Shown: piece after piece, positions 11,070-25,200 of the stretch | Layout of the letters: every line of letters starts with the position of its first letter | How positions within the stretch are numbered: the stretch's first letter is position 1 | Origin: Sarcocystis neurona | Lineage: Eukaryota; Apicomplexa; Conoidasida; Eucoccidiorida; Sarcocystidae | Assembly (NCBI GenBank): GCA_000727475.1 | Contig: KL647305.1 | Location: 1,027,406-1,091,405, forward strand | Direction: 5' to 3' | Length of the DNA stretch: 64,000 nucleotides | Notes under the pieces: generated by a model | What the model was told of the DNA's origin: nothing | Databases searched by the model: none | What the model saw: the letters and a program-made list of their open reading frames with translations, nothing else | Made by a program: the position numbers and the translations under genes

Positions 11070-13152
11070 GTGAGAAGTCCTTCCGGAAGTTTGCCGCGAC
11101 CGAGTGTTCGCCCCTGTTCCACAGATCCGGATGCGTATACGGTATGCATTATATATACCGTAAATCTAGACTCTGTATGCGACACATATAGCGGATGAGT
11201 GCTGCGTATCTTTGCTATTTGTGCACGTGTGTGTGAATATGTGACCATCCGGGTACGTAAGAGACCTACATACAAGTTACACATATAGACGACACGCACA
11301 GCACGTGCGCACACTACGTGTGCATACGCGTATGCTTGTCTGTGTTTGTGTATCCACGCACGTACATAAATAGACATGCGTATACGTACACTACACACAC
11401 ATACACGTGTGTGTCAGTCTACAGACATGCATACATCCGTGTGTACATCATATGCTGCACATACGTAGGAGGTGGTGCAGCTGCCAACTGCATTCGTGCT
11501 TCCTCTGCTTTTCGTGGTGGCTCCTGCACGTGGAATGGTGGCGCGTTCCTTCTGAGGAACAACCTTGCGTACTGCTCTATTTCTCTACGAAAAAGAGCTC
11601 CACTCGCAGAGTGCTGCAGGTGGGCGACGCGTGCACTTCCCCCGCAGCAGCGCGCTGAGCGACACTTTGTGCAGACCATTACTTCCCTGCGATTGCCTCA
11701 GAAATGCAGATTTTTCCATTTTCTGCGTGTGTGTGCACGCCAGGTCGCAACGCAGAGGCTGCACGTGACAGACTCGCGTGGTGCCTCAAGCTACTGCGTA
11801 TGTGTTTTCTGTATACCTACCGACATCCTGCTGCTGAGGCTGACCTCCAGCTGTCCAGTTCCTCTCACACGCACCGGTGTTGCCAGTACACTACTGCTGA
11901 TCCTTCTGTTCCGTCGTGTGCGGCGAGTTCTTGGTCGATGCTCCCAGTTGCGGGACTAACAGTATCACCGTTTCGTCTATATCGTGCTGTATCAGTCGCT
12001 ACATATTTTCTATATATATATATATATAGGCGCGAAAATATGGAGTAGACATACGCGGGTGTTTCTAAGAACGTGCCGATGAATGCCCACGTCTAAATGA
12101 TAGCAGGAGATACGGAGACGATTTCTAGGCACGTGCAGCCATGTGGAGTAGGAGGCGCTGCAGTGTGCCATCTGTATTGCCTTCTAGGACGTGTCTGTAC
12201 ACATGGCTGTACTCGGCAGCAGACATCCTTGGGCGTGCTCGCCACGTAATGATACTCATGTGCTCTGTAAGTTTTACCGCGTGTGTCAAGTTTTCTCGCT
12301 TCTGGTAGACCACACTGCTGCAAACCACCCAAGGTCCTTCTACACTCCCAGCATCCATCGTCTTCTCTGGATTGCTTGCTTCTGTCTCCCCTAAGTTCAC
12401 GTCTACCGTCGTGGAAAAAGCGGGTTTCTGCAGGTGTCGCTCTCTGCAGATGATGTGTTGTGTACGGCTGTTGTTTGCTGCCATTGTTTGGTGCCGCTGC
12501 TGCGTGATTCTGTTGCTGTGTGGGGCTGCTGCTCTTGGTGCCTCCTGCGCCAATTAATGTTTCCTGCTGCTCCTGGTGTTTGCGTGCGGTGGTTTTCTTC
12601 GACCGTGGTGCTGCTGTCTGCTGGTGCATTTTCTGTTGCCCCGGCAGTACTTGTACGAGTTTGCACACGAGGTGCTGTCGCGACGGCGCTGCCTTCTGTG
12701 CCGTCTTTCTTCAGGCGGTTGTTGTCGTTTTCTGCTTCGCATTTCATATACTCTCCAGTGGGTGCAGAAATTCTCCCACCCAGAAGTATACGACTTGTGT
12801 GGGTATTGATATGCTCGTTCATTGGTCTGCATCTCAAGGTGCAGATGATGAACAGATCTGCTGGTTCATCTCTGTATCTCTCTCCCGAAGCACCCAACGA
12901 CCGTTCTGTTATATCTGCATACAGAAATACGTGTGTAGTTCAGAAAGAACCTATGCACGTATCTATGCGTCACCCTGACGCATTTAGCTTCTCCGTGTAT
13001 CAATGCGAAGGACCCGTACGTATATCTGTATGTCTCTGTCTGCACGCGTATGCGTACACCTGCGCTACATATACGTATACACGTAGATCGAAGGCAGCTA
13101 CTCGTGCGGCTACGTTGCCGCTTTCGGACCGCTTCAAAAACGCTGTTGTCCT

Positions 13153-14340
13153 GTGGTGACTTCCGTGCAGCGGTTGTTTAAAGATTGCTGCTGGCAGCGC
13201 ACGCCTTCCGAAGCTGCGGGGTCCATGCTGCGAGGACAGCTAATTTACAATGAAGCACCCACGAAAGCAGCAGCAGCAGTGTCTGCCGGAGAGGAAGGGC
13301 GCAAAAAAGAGAGCAGCAGCAGCAGGAACCGAGGAGGAGCAGCAGTAGTCCCAATAACAGTAACAGAAAACGAGGCAGCCGTTGCAGCTGCGCGGCAGCA
13401 GCGCAAGACTCCAATATCAGAAAGAACAGGAGTGGCAGCAGCGCGGACGTGAGCAGCGGGGGAGCGTTGCGCAGTAACATGGAGAGCGACGCAGGAAGAG
13501 CGTGAGGCTGTACAACGCGCAGTGTATATATACCACAGGAAGCCGCCGGCACAACATTCTTGCGTGTGTACAGCAACAGCGGCGTGTCTCCAAGGCAGCT
13601 TTTGACCAGTAGCAGTGCCAGGAGCAGTGTCGGCTGGTGTAATTTGAAACGCCAGAAGCAGTTGCAGCAGCGCCCACGCTGCGAAGGAACAGCAGCAGTC
13701 GCAGAGACGGCAGAACCGTGTAGTGCATCACAGAGGCAGCGGAAGACCGCACAAAAACAACCACATGTGTCTTCTACAGGCTACAGGAGCTGCTGCTCAT
13801 CCAAGAGACGCTGCTGAGAGGCGCGAGCAGGAATTTGTAGCGGCGCAGACAAAGGAAGAACACTTGCAGCAGCAGTCGTTTCGTCGAAAAGGAGGCGCCA
13901 AACGAGCAGGCATCCTACCAATATAGGAAGATCCACAGCAGCAGATGATAACGAGAAAAGAACGATGCAGCAGGACGAGGTACATAAGCTTCCGCTCTGG
14001 AGCAACAGTAGCAACGTGTAGTCCTTTTGGAGCAGCAGAAGCAGCAACAGCGGCGGTGACCGCGTGTGTACGCAGACTCTTCTTCCAAAGGCACGCGGGT
14101 CAGCAGCGAGAAGTGCAACCAAAGCAGTAACCGCAGCAGCAGCGACGGCAGGAGCAACGACAACAACAGCGGCACTTGTGGGAGTAGCCTTATCAGAAAC
14201 AGCAGCGGCAGAAACCGGAGAGCGGCAGCACACTCCACAGCAATAGCAACTGCAGTGCGACGGTGCATCTGCGTAGCAGAAACAACTTCACAGTCTTCGT
14301 GGGGGAGGCCCACAACACACGGCTGTGTTTTCTGAATATT
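13153..14340 (+). other. CAG-rich block upstream of the kinase gene
   Basis: Dense CAG/GCA/AGC triplets on the + strand keep two or three frames open at once: Ala-, Ser/Asn- and Gln-rich readings, for example 13153-13452, 14064-14246 and 14066-14335. The polarity matches sense exons of the neighbouring kinase gene. It may be a 5' exon or untranslated leader of that gene, or the 3' part of another + strand gene. Its many-frame openness prevents a model. Confidence 0.35.
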
Positions 14341-14665
14341 GTAATTTTCTGTTTATCTGTTCGCTTGTGTAGTCACGTGTGACGCTTTATCGAAGTCTCT
14401 CCCGGACGTACTGGAGGCGTGTGTAGGAGGAGGTACGTGGAAGAATGAGCGTTTCATGCATGCAGGGGAGCACTTGTAATCTGGAGGGTTGCAGAGGAAA
14501 CACAGAAGATTTGTCCTGCGTAGTGAGCGGATGCAACACGGAAGACACTATAGAACTGTGAGGATTGAGAAGAGAGATTTGCCGCGAACAGGTGAAGCCT
14601 GGTTTGGTCGGGGATATAAGAACACGCGATACGGAAGGAGAACTGAAGTAAAGAAGAGAACGAGT

Positions 14666-16113
14666 ATGGAGGCGTTCCTTTCTTTGTTGGTCGGAAGGCG
14701 GGTCCCGCTACCGCTGGCGACTGAAGTGACACAGTACGTTTCGTTCGAAGTGGAAAATCTGCCTGCCCTTGCGGCTGCTATTCCTGCGGTTGCCGCTGAA
14801 GCTGCCGACGCTGATCTTGAGGAACCTGCTGCTAGCGGTGAAGAGGCTCGTGCTCCTTCTGGGGACGATGCGGAGGAGGGGAATGAGAAAGGTGGGCAGC
14901 AGGCCGCGGCGCGGGTGAAGAAGGAGCGGCAGCAGCAGCGACAGAAGCGGCGGCAGCACGAGCGACAGGTGCAGCAGCAGCGGCACCAGCACCAGCAGCG
15001 GCACCAGCAGAGACAGAAACAGCAGCAGCAGAGGCAGAAACAGCAGCAGAAGCGAAAGAAGCAACAACAGAAGCAGCAGCAAGAAGATAGCGATGACGAA
15101 GAAGGCTGGCATCTGTGCGCATGTCGTAGCAGCAGCGGCAGCAGCGCGGTCGAGGCTGTAGATACCTTTAATCGCATGCGTAAGGCCCTCAAGGGCACCA
15201 CCAGGGTCTGCGACAACAGCCGATACTTTGCTGGACCCGGTGACGACGACACCGGCAGCAGCGGCAAAGACAGCAAAAGTAGCAGCAGCAGCCCCGCTAG
15301 CAGCAACAGCGGAAGCGGCAGCGACAGAAGCAGGAGAGGATCGTTAAAGCAGCAGCCGCTGGCTCTGCAGCAGCAGCGGCAGCAGCAGCAGCGACAGCGA
15401 ATGCAGCAGCGACAGCAGCAGCGCAGGGATAAAGAGGAGCGGCTACGACCGCCGGCGGACGAAGATGATGAAACAGAAAGACAAACATACGTTGTGAAAA
15501 AGAGCTCCCTGAAAGCAGCAGAGGCAGATGCACAGGATGCGTCGGCCGCAGCTCCGCACACCAGCAGCAGCAGCAGCAAAGGAAAACTATATTCCACGCC
15601 TAGTCTGCTGCAGTACTTCGAAGAGCACGAGCGCGCCAGTGGCGACTGGGCTTCCTGCGGTCCTCTGTTTGCTGCTGAAGCGGCTGCTGCAGCCGCAGCA
15701 GCACAAGGAGAACCAGCGACATCCTCTGGAGCAACAACAGGAAAAAAGGGGAGAAAAAGAAGAACAGCCGCCGAAGCAGCCACATCAAGGCCGCGCGGCA
15801 CGGAGAATGAAGACGGCACCGCCGGCAGCTGCACAGACCATTCTGGCGCCGTCTCGTCTCTCCAGAACTCTGCTGCTGCTGGAGCGTTCGCAGTATGCGG
15901 AGACGGGGAAGCGGCGGCCGCAGCGCAGCTGCAGCAGCACGTGCGCCAGCAGCAGCAGCTACTGGAAAACATGCAGCGGCTGCAGCTCTCTGTCGACCCG
16001 TCGCACCTGTTCCTTTACTGCTGGCAGGAGAAATACTCACTCGCGCCGCGGTTCAAAGTGCCACTTCTCGAAGCAAGGCTTGTTAATAACATCACCGAAA
16101 AGGGGTCAGATGC
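14666..16113 (+). CDS. Kinase gene exon 1: low-complexity N-terminus and start of PH domain
   Basis: I chose the ATG at 14666 because the sequence after it ([15 protein letters not shown]) looks like a protein start. An in-frame ATG at 14489 would add 59 very basic residues. Poly-Gln/Arg, Ser and Ala runs fill residues 75-430. The PH-like start ([12 protein letters not shown]) is near 16003. The donor is uncertain: GC|GTACCT (end 16113) or GG|GTCAGA (end 16104). Both leave phase 2 and differ by three residues. The - strand is also open (14548-15972) but is a mirror of the triplets. Confidence 0.8.
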
Positions 16114-18186
16114 GTACCTGCGTGCATCTGTCCCTTTTCTATCTGGAAGTAGACGCGTGTATCTGTCTATTTGCGTACCTCTCTGGGCTCGTCGGTGCTT
16201 CTGCGTCTGCCGGTGCGGCTGCTTCCTCTTCTTCACGCGCTGCTTATTGGTCTCTTCACCTCTCTGTCTCTTGTGCGGCTGTTGCTGCTGCTGGTACGTG
16301 CATGCTGCTTCTGTGTGGGTGATCGTGCTGTGTCGGTTCCGGTGGTGCTGGTGCTGCTTCTGCTGCGTTCTACGTTGCTTCTTCTTCCATTGACTCTGTT
16401 GCTGCTTCTTCTTGTCATCCGTGACCTGCTGCTGTCCCATCTGCCTTTGTGCGGATGCTGATGTTGCTGCTGGGTGGCGTGGTTGGCCTGCTGCTGGTTT
16501 TTTTTTTCCGTCGTCTGTTTCTGCTGGTGATGCAACTGCCCACCTGCAGGACGTCCTGACACGCACTTTGCTCCCAGTTCTGCTGCTGCTGCTTCTTCTT
16601 CTTTTGCGTCACCGCAGACCCTGCGTGTACGTCATCGCGAGCAATGGAGAGTACGAGTTTCAGTGCGCTGATGCAAACGTCTGCGCCCTGTGGCTGGACA
16701 CCCTGCAGCAGCTGGGATGCAAGCTTCTTCGATTCACGGACCTATATCAATTAACTGATTTCCTCGGTAAGATCAGAATGACATGCACAGAAGTATCAAA
16801 TACAAGTATAAAAGGAATGTGCATATATGCATACACGTGACCGCCCACGCACACCGAGTAGACGCATAACTTGTCTCTCGCTCTTTCTCTCTCGCTCTCT
16901 TTCTCTCTCTGCCGCTCTGTTTGTATGCATATGCATATATATACATATATATATATATATGTGTATATGTGTATGTATATGCTAACATTGTATACATATA
17001 TGTGTATATACATGAACGCACCGTAATACTTCCGCCAACAGACCCTTTTTACATAGACAAGTAAATACGTGAGTAGTTATGGAATGCACGTTTGTGTACG
17101 CTCGAACGCATGGGTACACGGCAGACAGAGTCATATGTGTTTACATGTGTAGCCGTATAGCCCCTCGTCTAGACAATATTCTACATGCAGTTTATACATA
17201 TATGTATATATATACATACGTGTATGGGTGTGTATATATATGAAACACGTATATCCGTGTATCGATGTAGTATATGCATATATATAGCGAAGTGTGAATT
17301 TGCTCGTCTATGCACGTGTCTTCACGTGTATACGATTGTAGAATTGTGCCTTCTGGACCACCACGTCTCACTGGCACATACACGTGGCGGAGGGGTGTTC
17401 TCCTGGGTGTGCGCATATACACCTTGAAACAAGGTGTCTCTACACCCCATGGACGTATGTGTTCTGTCTTGCTGCAGGAGAAGGCAGCTTCGCTCGAGTC
17501 TACATGGGCCTGCATCTCTTCACAGGTACGCGTGTTGCTGTCTTCCCCCTCTTTCACTTCAGTGCACCGAGCTCTTAAAAAAAAGAGAGTGCCCTCCGAC
17601 AGAGCTGCACGTTCTTCCCGTCACCTGCGTCCGTCTTCAGGATGGATAAGTGTGCCCACCTCTCTCTCTTTGTGTCTCTCTTTGCATGTACCTCCTTAAT
17701 AATGGATACGCTTGGACATACGTACGGATACCTGTATTGAAGTATTTGTGTCTCGAGCTGTCTTGCGATCTATTCACCCCTATCTGTGTATCTGTCTGTC
17801 TACCATACTATCTGTGTATCTCTCTATATACGTATATATATACCCCGCTTCCCTCTCTCTCAGCGTGTGTGCGTGCCCCCGCTCCTGTCCTCATGCGTAC
17901 ATTTGTACGCCTACGCGTCTTACGCACGAGTGGGGGCCATCACGTGTCTGTGACTTCCTTCTCTCCCCGACTTTTCTGCGTTCGTCTCTTTCTCTAGATG
18001 TAAGTAGCTCGTTCACGCCCGCTATGTGTCCTTACACTTCTGTGTGCGTGTGTGCTTGTGTGCCGCCCTATCACCGTTTACATACACGCATGTCTCAGTG
18101 TGACCTGTATACGCGCCTAGAGATACACATATATATATATGTATGTAGGTGTTCGTTCATATATATAAATATGTATATATATAAAT

Positions 18187-18219
<33 letters not shown>

Positions 18220-21073
18220 CGTACATGTCTTTCTGCGTGTCGGATTTCTTCCCTACACCTCCTGTTTCTCCCTTGTTGTCTGTATACCTTCGTTTTCTCC
18301 TCCTCTTTATTTTGTTCGGGTACGAGGACAACACCTCAGACGACAACTCTGTTTTTTGTCCCTTTCGTCTGTACTTTTTTCTTCTTCTTCCCGCTGTGTG
18401 TTTTGTTTTCTGTTATGTCCAAATCATCTGCAGCGTCTCTCTATTGTTCTGTCGTGTTTGCTTCGTTCTTCGAGATCTGTCCCTCTCTCTCTGTCTCTCT
18501 CTTTGCTCTTGACTTTATTTCCTTTTCTATTCCTGCTCGCCCTTCCCGCGCGTGTCACCTCTCCCGTGTAGAGCCTTTGCAAGTTCCTCTGCGACGTCCT
18601 TTCCACAGTTCTAACGTCTTTACTCCATCCTATCAATGATTCTCCTTTTGGTTGGTCCTCCTTCAGGAGAGAAAGTTGTTATCAAGGCAGTAAACAAGAA
18701 GAAGGTGATGGAAAGCAACGTCTACACCGAAATAGAAGTTCTCCGAAATGTCCTCCACCCCTACATCATTCGGCTCTACGCAGCCTATGAACAAGGTGTG
18801 TCTCTCTTCTCTGTCTGTCTGTCTATGTCTGTCTGTCTCTGTCTCTCTGTCTCTGTCTCCCTTTGTCTCCCTCTGTCTCTGTCCGTCGCTCTCTACGGCT
18901 CCCTCGCCTCCTCCACGACGCCAAATCACCGCGTCCTGTCTTTCCTTCTCTGTGCTTTCCACACGCGTTCAGGAAGCTGCGTACCCCCGTAGGCACAGGG
19001 CTATGCTTTCTTTCACTTCATTCCCCCATTTTTTTGATGTATTCTCTACATACGTCCTTGGAGGTCACAGGGACACACATATGCAGACATACACGTTGCA
19101 TCTGCGTCTCTCTCGTGTATTTCTACACGTGTTGTTTATCAGTTTATCCACCTACAAGCTAGACGAGTGTGTTGCACCTGCGGTTGAATTTTCTCAAACT
19201 GAAAAACGAAAGCCTCCGCTGTCTCTGCACAACTTGCGGACTCTATCGCGATACGCTTCTCCACGTCGTCCCGCCTCGTTGCCCACGACATGCGGCTTCG
19301 TAACTCTATCGTCTTTCCTCCTTCGTCTCTCTTCCGTAATGTCAGTTTTTCCCCCACGTCGCCCAGTCTTCCTCTAGGACTTGAGATGCAGCACCTCATA
19401 ATTATTCTTCTTCACTTAGGTGCATGCACTGACACCTCTGACTACTACGGAGGAAACTCATAGTCAAAGCTCTGTTATCATCTACGCGTCATATGCAGAT
19501 GCCTGCAGCCTTGCACACAAACGTATATTTATGTGTACACGTACGTCCAACAACTTACATGTGACCGCTGATGCGAATTCTTCACACATATACATATATA
19601 TATATACACTTGTAGTTGAATCTCTTCTGCGTATAGGGGTGGGACGGTGTGCGTCTTTACGCCTGTATATATATATATATAACTATAAAGCAAACAGCCA
19701 GATCAGCACACCTCTCTCTGCATATCAGTCTACTCTTTTCCTGATTAAACATTCATATAGGCCTGCCTTCCTTAGTTTTTACTTGGGGTACATACACGAG
19801 GCTATGAATCCCCGCTGCCCCACCACCGTTCTCGATTCCAGGGACCCTGCGGTAGGTTCGCTGCTGTTGCCGAAGAGCAAGCAGCAGAATCGCTGCTGCT
19901 GCTGTCGATAGCAAAATGCTACTTGGTGAACAGGAATGACGCATTTTCCCGGTGCCAGAACTCCCCCCCGGTGCCGAAAGTCACGGCCGCGCGGAGCGAC
20001 AGAGAAAGCGAAAGAGAGAAAGAGAGAGTGAGAAAGAGAGAGAGGAAGAGAGAGAGAGAACCGGCTGCCTCTGGGTATGCGCATCTGCGCTGTAGGATGT
20101 GCTGCCGCTGTTTCTTTGTTTCTTCTTGAAGAAGCACCGACTTTTGGGGACAAGACGTATGTGCTGCGCTCTGTGTGTGTGCTGGCATTTTCTTTCTGCC
20201 GGAAAACGATGTTCTTCCACAACAACACAGACGAGTACGTCTGCCTGGTGCTCGAGTACTTGCCCGGGGGAGAGCTCTTTGACTACTTGAGCACTAACGG
20301 CGCCTTCTCGGAAGATCATGCCCGCGTTGCCATGCGCCGGCTCCTGCTCGCTCTCCAGTGTCTTCACAGCAAGGGAATTGTTCACAGAGATATCAAGGTG
20401 GGCATGCACACACACACACACACGCACTCCAGGGGGAGATGTGTGGTGGGTCAAGGAACTGTCAGTTACAGACTGTGCATACGTCTTCTCACCTGTGGGA
20501 CACTGACGCAAAGTCCTCCTTTCTCTTAACATATATATCAATATTTCTTTTGAACATGCATGCGTACGTATTTGTTTCTTCAGTCGTCGTTTGTGTTACG
20601 GCAGCGTGGATTGCAGTTTGCTTACGTGTGCCACGGGAGGAGTTATCGACCGATTCTCTTCAGTCAGCACAGCTGAACTTGGCTATTCTTCTCTCTTTCC
20701 TCCATTCTCTTCTCTGTTTCTGACTCTCTGTGGAGGCGTCCTGCCAGGCATGTTCGGGCAAGCGCGTGTGTGTATATATTGCTATCTGTGCACCTCTGTA
20801 TCCATACACATACATATATATGTGCGTGTGTGGATGTATGTGTGGCTACATACATACATACATACATACAAATTATAGTGTATATATATACATATATATA
20901 TATATATGCACACTACTGTCTTGTTGCTCTGAGCCGCTCGGTCTTTTCTTTGGACTGTCCATGTTCCGATGAATTTTTTTCCCGAGGAAGTTAATTTCGT
21001 GTATTTGTGTTGTGTTACAGCGTCTTGTAACACGTGTCCCTCTCTATATATACACTTCTCTCTGTGTGTACAC

Positions 21074-21117
<44 letters not shown>

Positions 21118-22227
21118 GCACATGTGCACACATGCGAGAGCGTATATCTTTGTTTCTGTGCCCGCGGGTCTCCCCCTGTCTCTGTCTCTATATCTGTAAA
21201 TGTACGTGTGCAACACGTGTTATATGTGTTTATGGACACAAGCATGCAGCTCTTCACGTCTTTTTGTTTTCCAACCTCCGGCGCTCTCTGGATATTTGTG
21301 GGCAGACGGAGAATTTGATTTTGGAGTCCGCTGAGGACCCCACTTCGTTGAAGTTGATAGATTTCGGCTTGGCGTCGGCGCTCCAGAGTCCATCGATGCG
21401 GATGCGATGCGGCTCTCCTGGATACGTAGGTGAGGGGCGAAGAAGGCAAAGAGAAAGTCTTTTGCAGGAAGATGTGAAACAAGTGTGAGGGCGTCAGATG
21501 GACAAGTGGTCTCTCCTGCCCACACATGGTCTAGATATCATTTTCAACTTCTGTCAACGTGAAGTCTACGTTTAACCGTGTGCGAACAATGGATAGCCGA
21601 TTTGTTTTTCTCTCTCTCTCTCCTTGCATCACCCATCGGGGCTGGTCTTGTAATTCTCGTCATCCGTATAGAGGGGTGTCTCTCTCTCTATCTATGTACG
21701 TCTTTGTATTCACACACATATACGCACAAGCTCACGCACGTCCTTCTTTATAAGCGGATGCAAATGCAGAGTCATGGCACATACATGTATCTAAGGAAAA
21801 CATACAGCAGGACCTGGCACAAAGAGGTAAGCGTAATGGCGCACCCCTGCTGAAGACATATGCCAGAATATACGTGCTGTCGGAGCCATCGAAATAGCCA
21901 GAGAAGTTGACTCTCGATAAATCGCATCGTCGCTCAAATATCGAAACCCCGTCATGCCCACGCCCACGCTGATGGATCAGGCACCTTCCTTGTGGAGGTC
22001 CTCGTACACGCCGACATCCAGTTGTTATCTCTCACTCGACGGTTTCTGTACAGCGTATGTATATACGCGTACACACATATATATATACATATACACTCTC
22101 GGTCGGTGGATTCCGTACTGCGTACGTGTACTTATGCATAAATGTATATACATAGATATACATATATATATATATAACTCTCAGTCGGTGGTTTGTGCAC
22201 TACTTATGTGTACTTACGCATAAATAC

Positions 22228-22258
<31 letters not shown>

Positions 22259-25200
22259 ATTGTGTGTGTGTAGTACAGGGTTTTTGTGTTAGTGGTATGT
22301 GTGTCCATAGGTGCGGGTATGCGAGCGCTGACACTAGTGGACATACTTTTTTTCGGTGTATAGCGGATAGATTCGAACCTGGTCACTGACGCACTAAACG
22401 GATGTTGTACATATATACCCCCAATGGAACGCAGGGAATCAAGGGAAGGGTTGAGAAGAAAAGTACCACGTTTCTTTTTCTCATCTTGCACACTTCTGCC
22501 TGTTGCATCCCGGTTAAAGTCAAGAGAGAAGTACGTCCGTCTCGACTGGTGGCTGCTCTCGTGTGCCGGCTTGAAAACAGTTGTGAACGGCGGTGATGCC
22601 TGTCAGTCTCGCACCGTCACTGCCTGTCTTTCTACGCGAGTATACCTTCACATTTATACATTCATACATACATACATACATATGTGTATGTATATTCGAG
22701 ATACACAACCCAGGAAGACGTGTACATAAAGGAATAAAGGTATATACGGTCAAGAGGCAGACACACAAATTTGTATGTATATAAGTGCATCTGTGTTCAT
22801 TCTTTATATGTATACCAGAGACAAACGAAACCGGTAGACGTATACACACAAAAACAAATGTATTGCGGTATGGAACCAGCGACACTAATTTTTCCCTCTC
22901 TTTCTCTCTCTACATTTATATATACATACATATGTATATATATGAGTATATCTTTGTATTAGCAGGTATCTTTATTACCTATATATCTATACACGTATAT
23001 ATATACATATGTACACTTTCTATCGGTGCAAGGGCATACAGTGAATTATTTGTGAACAGGTATTCCGGTGCATCCTGACAACAGCCATATACCGTAGCTG
23101 TTTGTGCGTCTACTCCAGCAAACTCAGGACTGACATCAGCAAACGTACGTGTGTGTATATGCGCCTGTATGATAACTGAGTCCGGGGAATAGGTGGAAAG
23201 CAAAATATGAAGTGCGGGGGATACACGTCTCTCTATCGGCGTACACATTTGTCGTCCACATTCATTTTCTTCGTCTACAGGCGCAGAACGAGCGCCTCTG
23301 CCAATGGTGCTGCGTAGTCCGTATTGCAGCTGCTGTTGGTTTTGGTTATGTTGCTACGGTGCTCCTGGTGGTGTTGTTACTCGGCTGGGTGCGTCTTGTC
23401 TGTCTGCTTCTGCGCGCCCGTCGTCCTCCTCCCGCTTCTCTGCGGTGCGTGGCTCGTTTTTCTGCTGCGTCACTTCTCCCCTGCCCCGTGTGCGTCTCTT
23501 TGTCTGCAGCTGCTTCTTCTCCTTCTTGTGTATACGAACACTGCTGGCTTCCTGCTGCTTCGGTTCTATGGGGCGTTTGCTTCCGATGCTGCTGCCGAAG
23601 GGGACAGGGTGTTGCTTTGCGCTCTTTGTCTGCCGCTGCTGCTGCTGCTGTGCAGCACCGGAGATCCTGCAAGATGCAGCTTACGGCACGAAAGTTGACA
23701 TCTTCAGCGCAGGGATCATCCTCTACACGCTTCTCGCAGGGTTTACGCCTTTCCGCGGCCCGAACATTAAGGAGATTCTGCGCAAAAACTTAAGGTATAC
23801 AGAAAAAGCCCTCTCACACTGTTTACCTGCTTCTGTTCAGTAAAAAAGGATACATATGTGTATGAGTGTGGCTACATGTCGGTGTGTCTATCTGCGTGTC
23901 TGTATTGCGCTCGTTTCCGAGCCTTCGTTTCTCGCTTGCGTGGTTTTGTTGTAGTATTGCGTCTCGGTGTTTACACACATACTGTACGAGTGGACACACG
24001 CGTTTCTAACGGAAGAAATGCTCCAGTCTCTGTTCCTGCACTTGCATCCTGAGCGGCACACGTATCTTTAGATTATATTATATATATACCTATCGGTGCT
24101 GCAGTCGCAGTGGCCTCAGACGGTTGCTATACGTACGTCTTCTGTGTGGACCTCTATATCTGTATGTGAGAATTCTCGTATATGTGTGTATGTATAGGTG
24201 TGTATGGAAAGTGCAACGGCACGCCTGTGTGTGAGGCCTGCGGTGCGGGGGCTCGAGCTGATGCAGCATTTGTGTGATTGCTTTTGTCACCGTTACGCTT
24301 TGTTGCCGTTGATGCTGCAGCGACGAAGGCTGTTGCTGTCCCTGCTGTCTCTGTGCTTGCTGTTGCTGTCCCTGCTGTCTCTGTGCTTGCTGTTGCTGTT
24401 CCTGCTGTCTCTGTGCTTGCTGTTGCTGTCCCTGCTGTTGCTGTCCCTGCTGTTGCTGTCCCTGCTGTCTCTGTGCTTGCTGTTGCTGTCCCTGCTGTTG
24501 CTGTCCCTGCTGTTGCTGTCCCTGCTGTTGCTGTCCCTGCTGTTGCTGTCCCTGCTGTTGCTGTCCCAGCTGTTGCTGTCCCTGCTGTTGCTGTCCCTGC
24601 TGTTGCTGTGCCGGCTGTTGCTGTCTCTGCTGTTGCTGTCTCTGCTGTTGCTGTTACTTGTGCCGGTAGTCCTGGCTCTTCTTGCCGTTGTTTCTTGTGC
24701 TGGTGCACCCTCTTGTTGCTGGTGCTGTTGTTGCTGTTGCTGCAGCTGCAGTTTGTGCCGCTACCAGTAGGGCTGCTGCCCGTAATCTTTGCTGCTGCTC
24801 CTGTTCCACTTGCTGGTGTTGCGGCTGCTGCTGCTCACGCTGCTGCTGCTCGCGCTGCTGCTGCTGCTACAGGTGTCAGCTGAATTTCACTACGAACCCG
24901 CGCTGGGCCTCAGTCACCCACAGTGCGAAGGATTTGATCGCATGGATGTGCAGCAGAACTCCGGAGAAACGATGCGCTGCTGCTCAAGCTCTCACGCATC
25001 CCTGGTTCTACCGCATCCGGCCCCCCCCTTCTGCATCTTCTTCCGCTGCTGCTGCTGCTATTAACGCGCCAGCGGCCCCGGCCCCGTGTGGTGCTACGTC
25101 CGTGTCGCTTGCTTCTGCGACTTGTCCCGCTGCTGGTGCTGTGTCTCTTCCTTCCGCTGCTGAAGCGTCTGCTGTTGCGGCGGCCGCAGCATCCTCGGCA

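Larger units (their letters stand above)
8600..13150. other. GC- and triplet-rich block with unresolved exons
   Basis: CTG-polar stretches on the + strand (8.64-8.86, 9.2-9.38, 12.4-12.7 kb) alternate with CAG-polar stretches (9.45-9.6, 9.95-10.05, 10.72-10.80 kb). In the two solved genes, CAG polarity marks sense exons and CTG polarity marks sense introns. By that rule a + strand gene with several exons is plausible at about 9.1-10.9 kb. The - strand also offers natural-looking frames, for example 9618-9875, 10373-10765 and 12125-12553. No conserved domain could be recognised on either strand, so no gene model is given. Confidence 0.45.

Noticed and set aside
14548..15972. 474-codon minus-strand ORF opposite kinase exon 1
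   Set aside because: It is the mirror of CAG triplets (Cys/Ser/Leu/Ala-rich). The plus strand leads in phase into the PH and kinase exons.
22360..22400. tRNA-like B box on the minus strand
   Set aside because: The GGTTCGAATCT match has no A box or acceptor-stem pairing at the right distance.
24154..24708. Thr/Ala/Gly repeat ORF on the minus strand
   Set aside because: It is produced entirely by the 15-bp minisatellite in kinase intron 7, and flanking exons require removal of this sequence.
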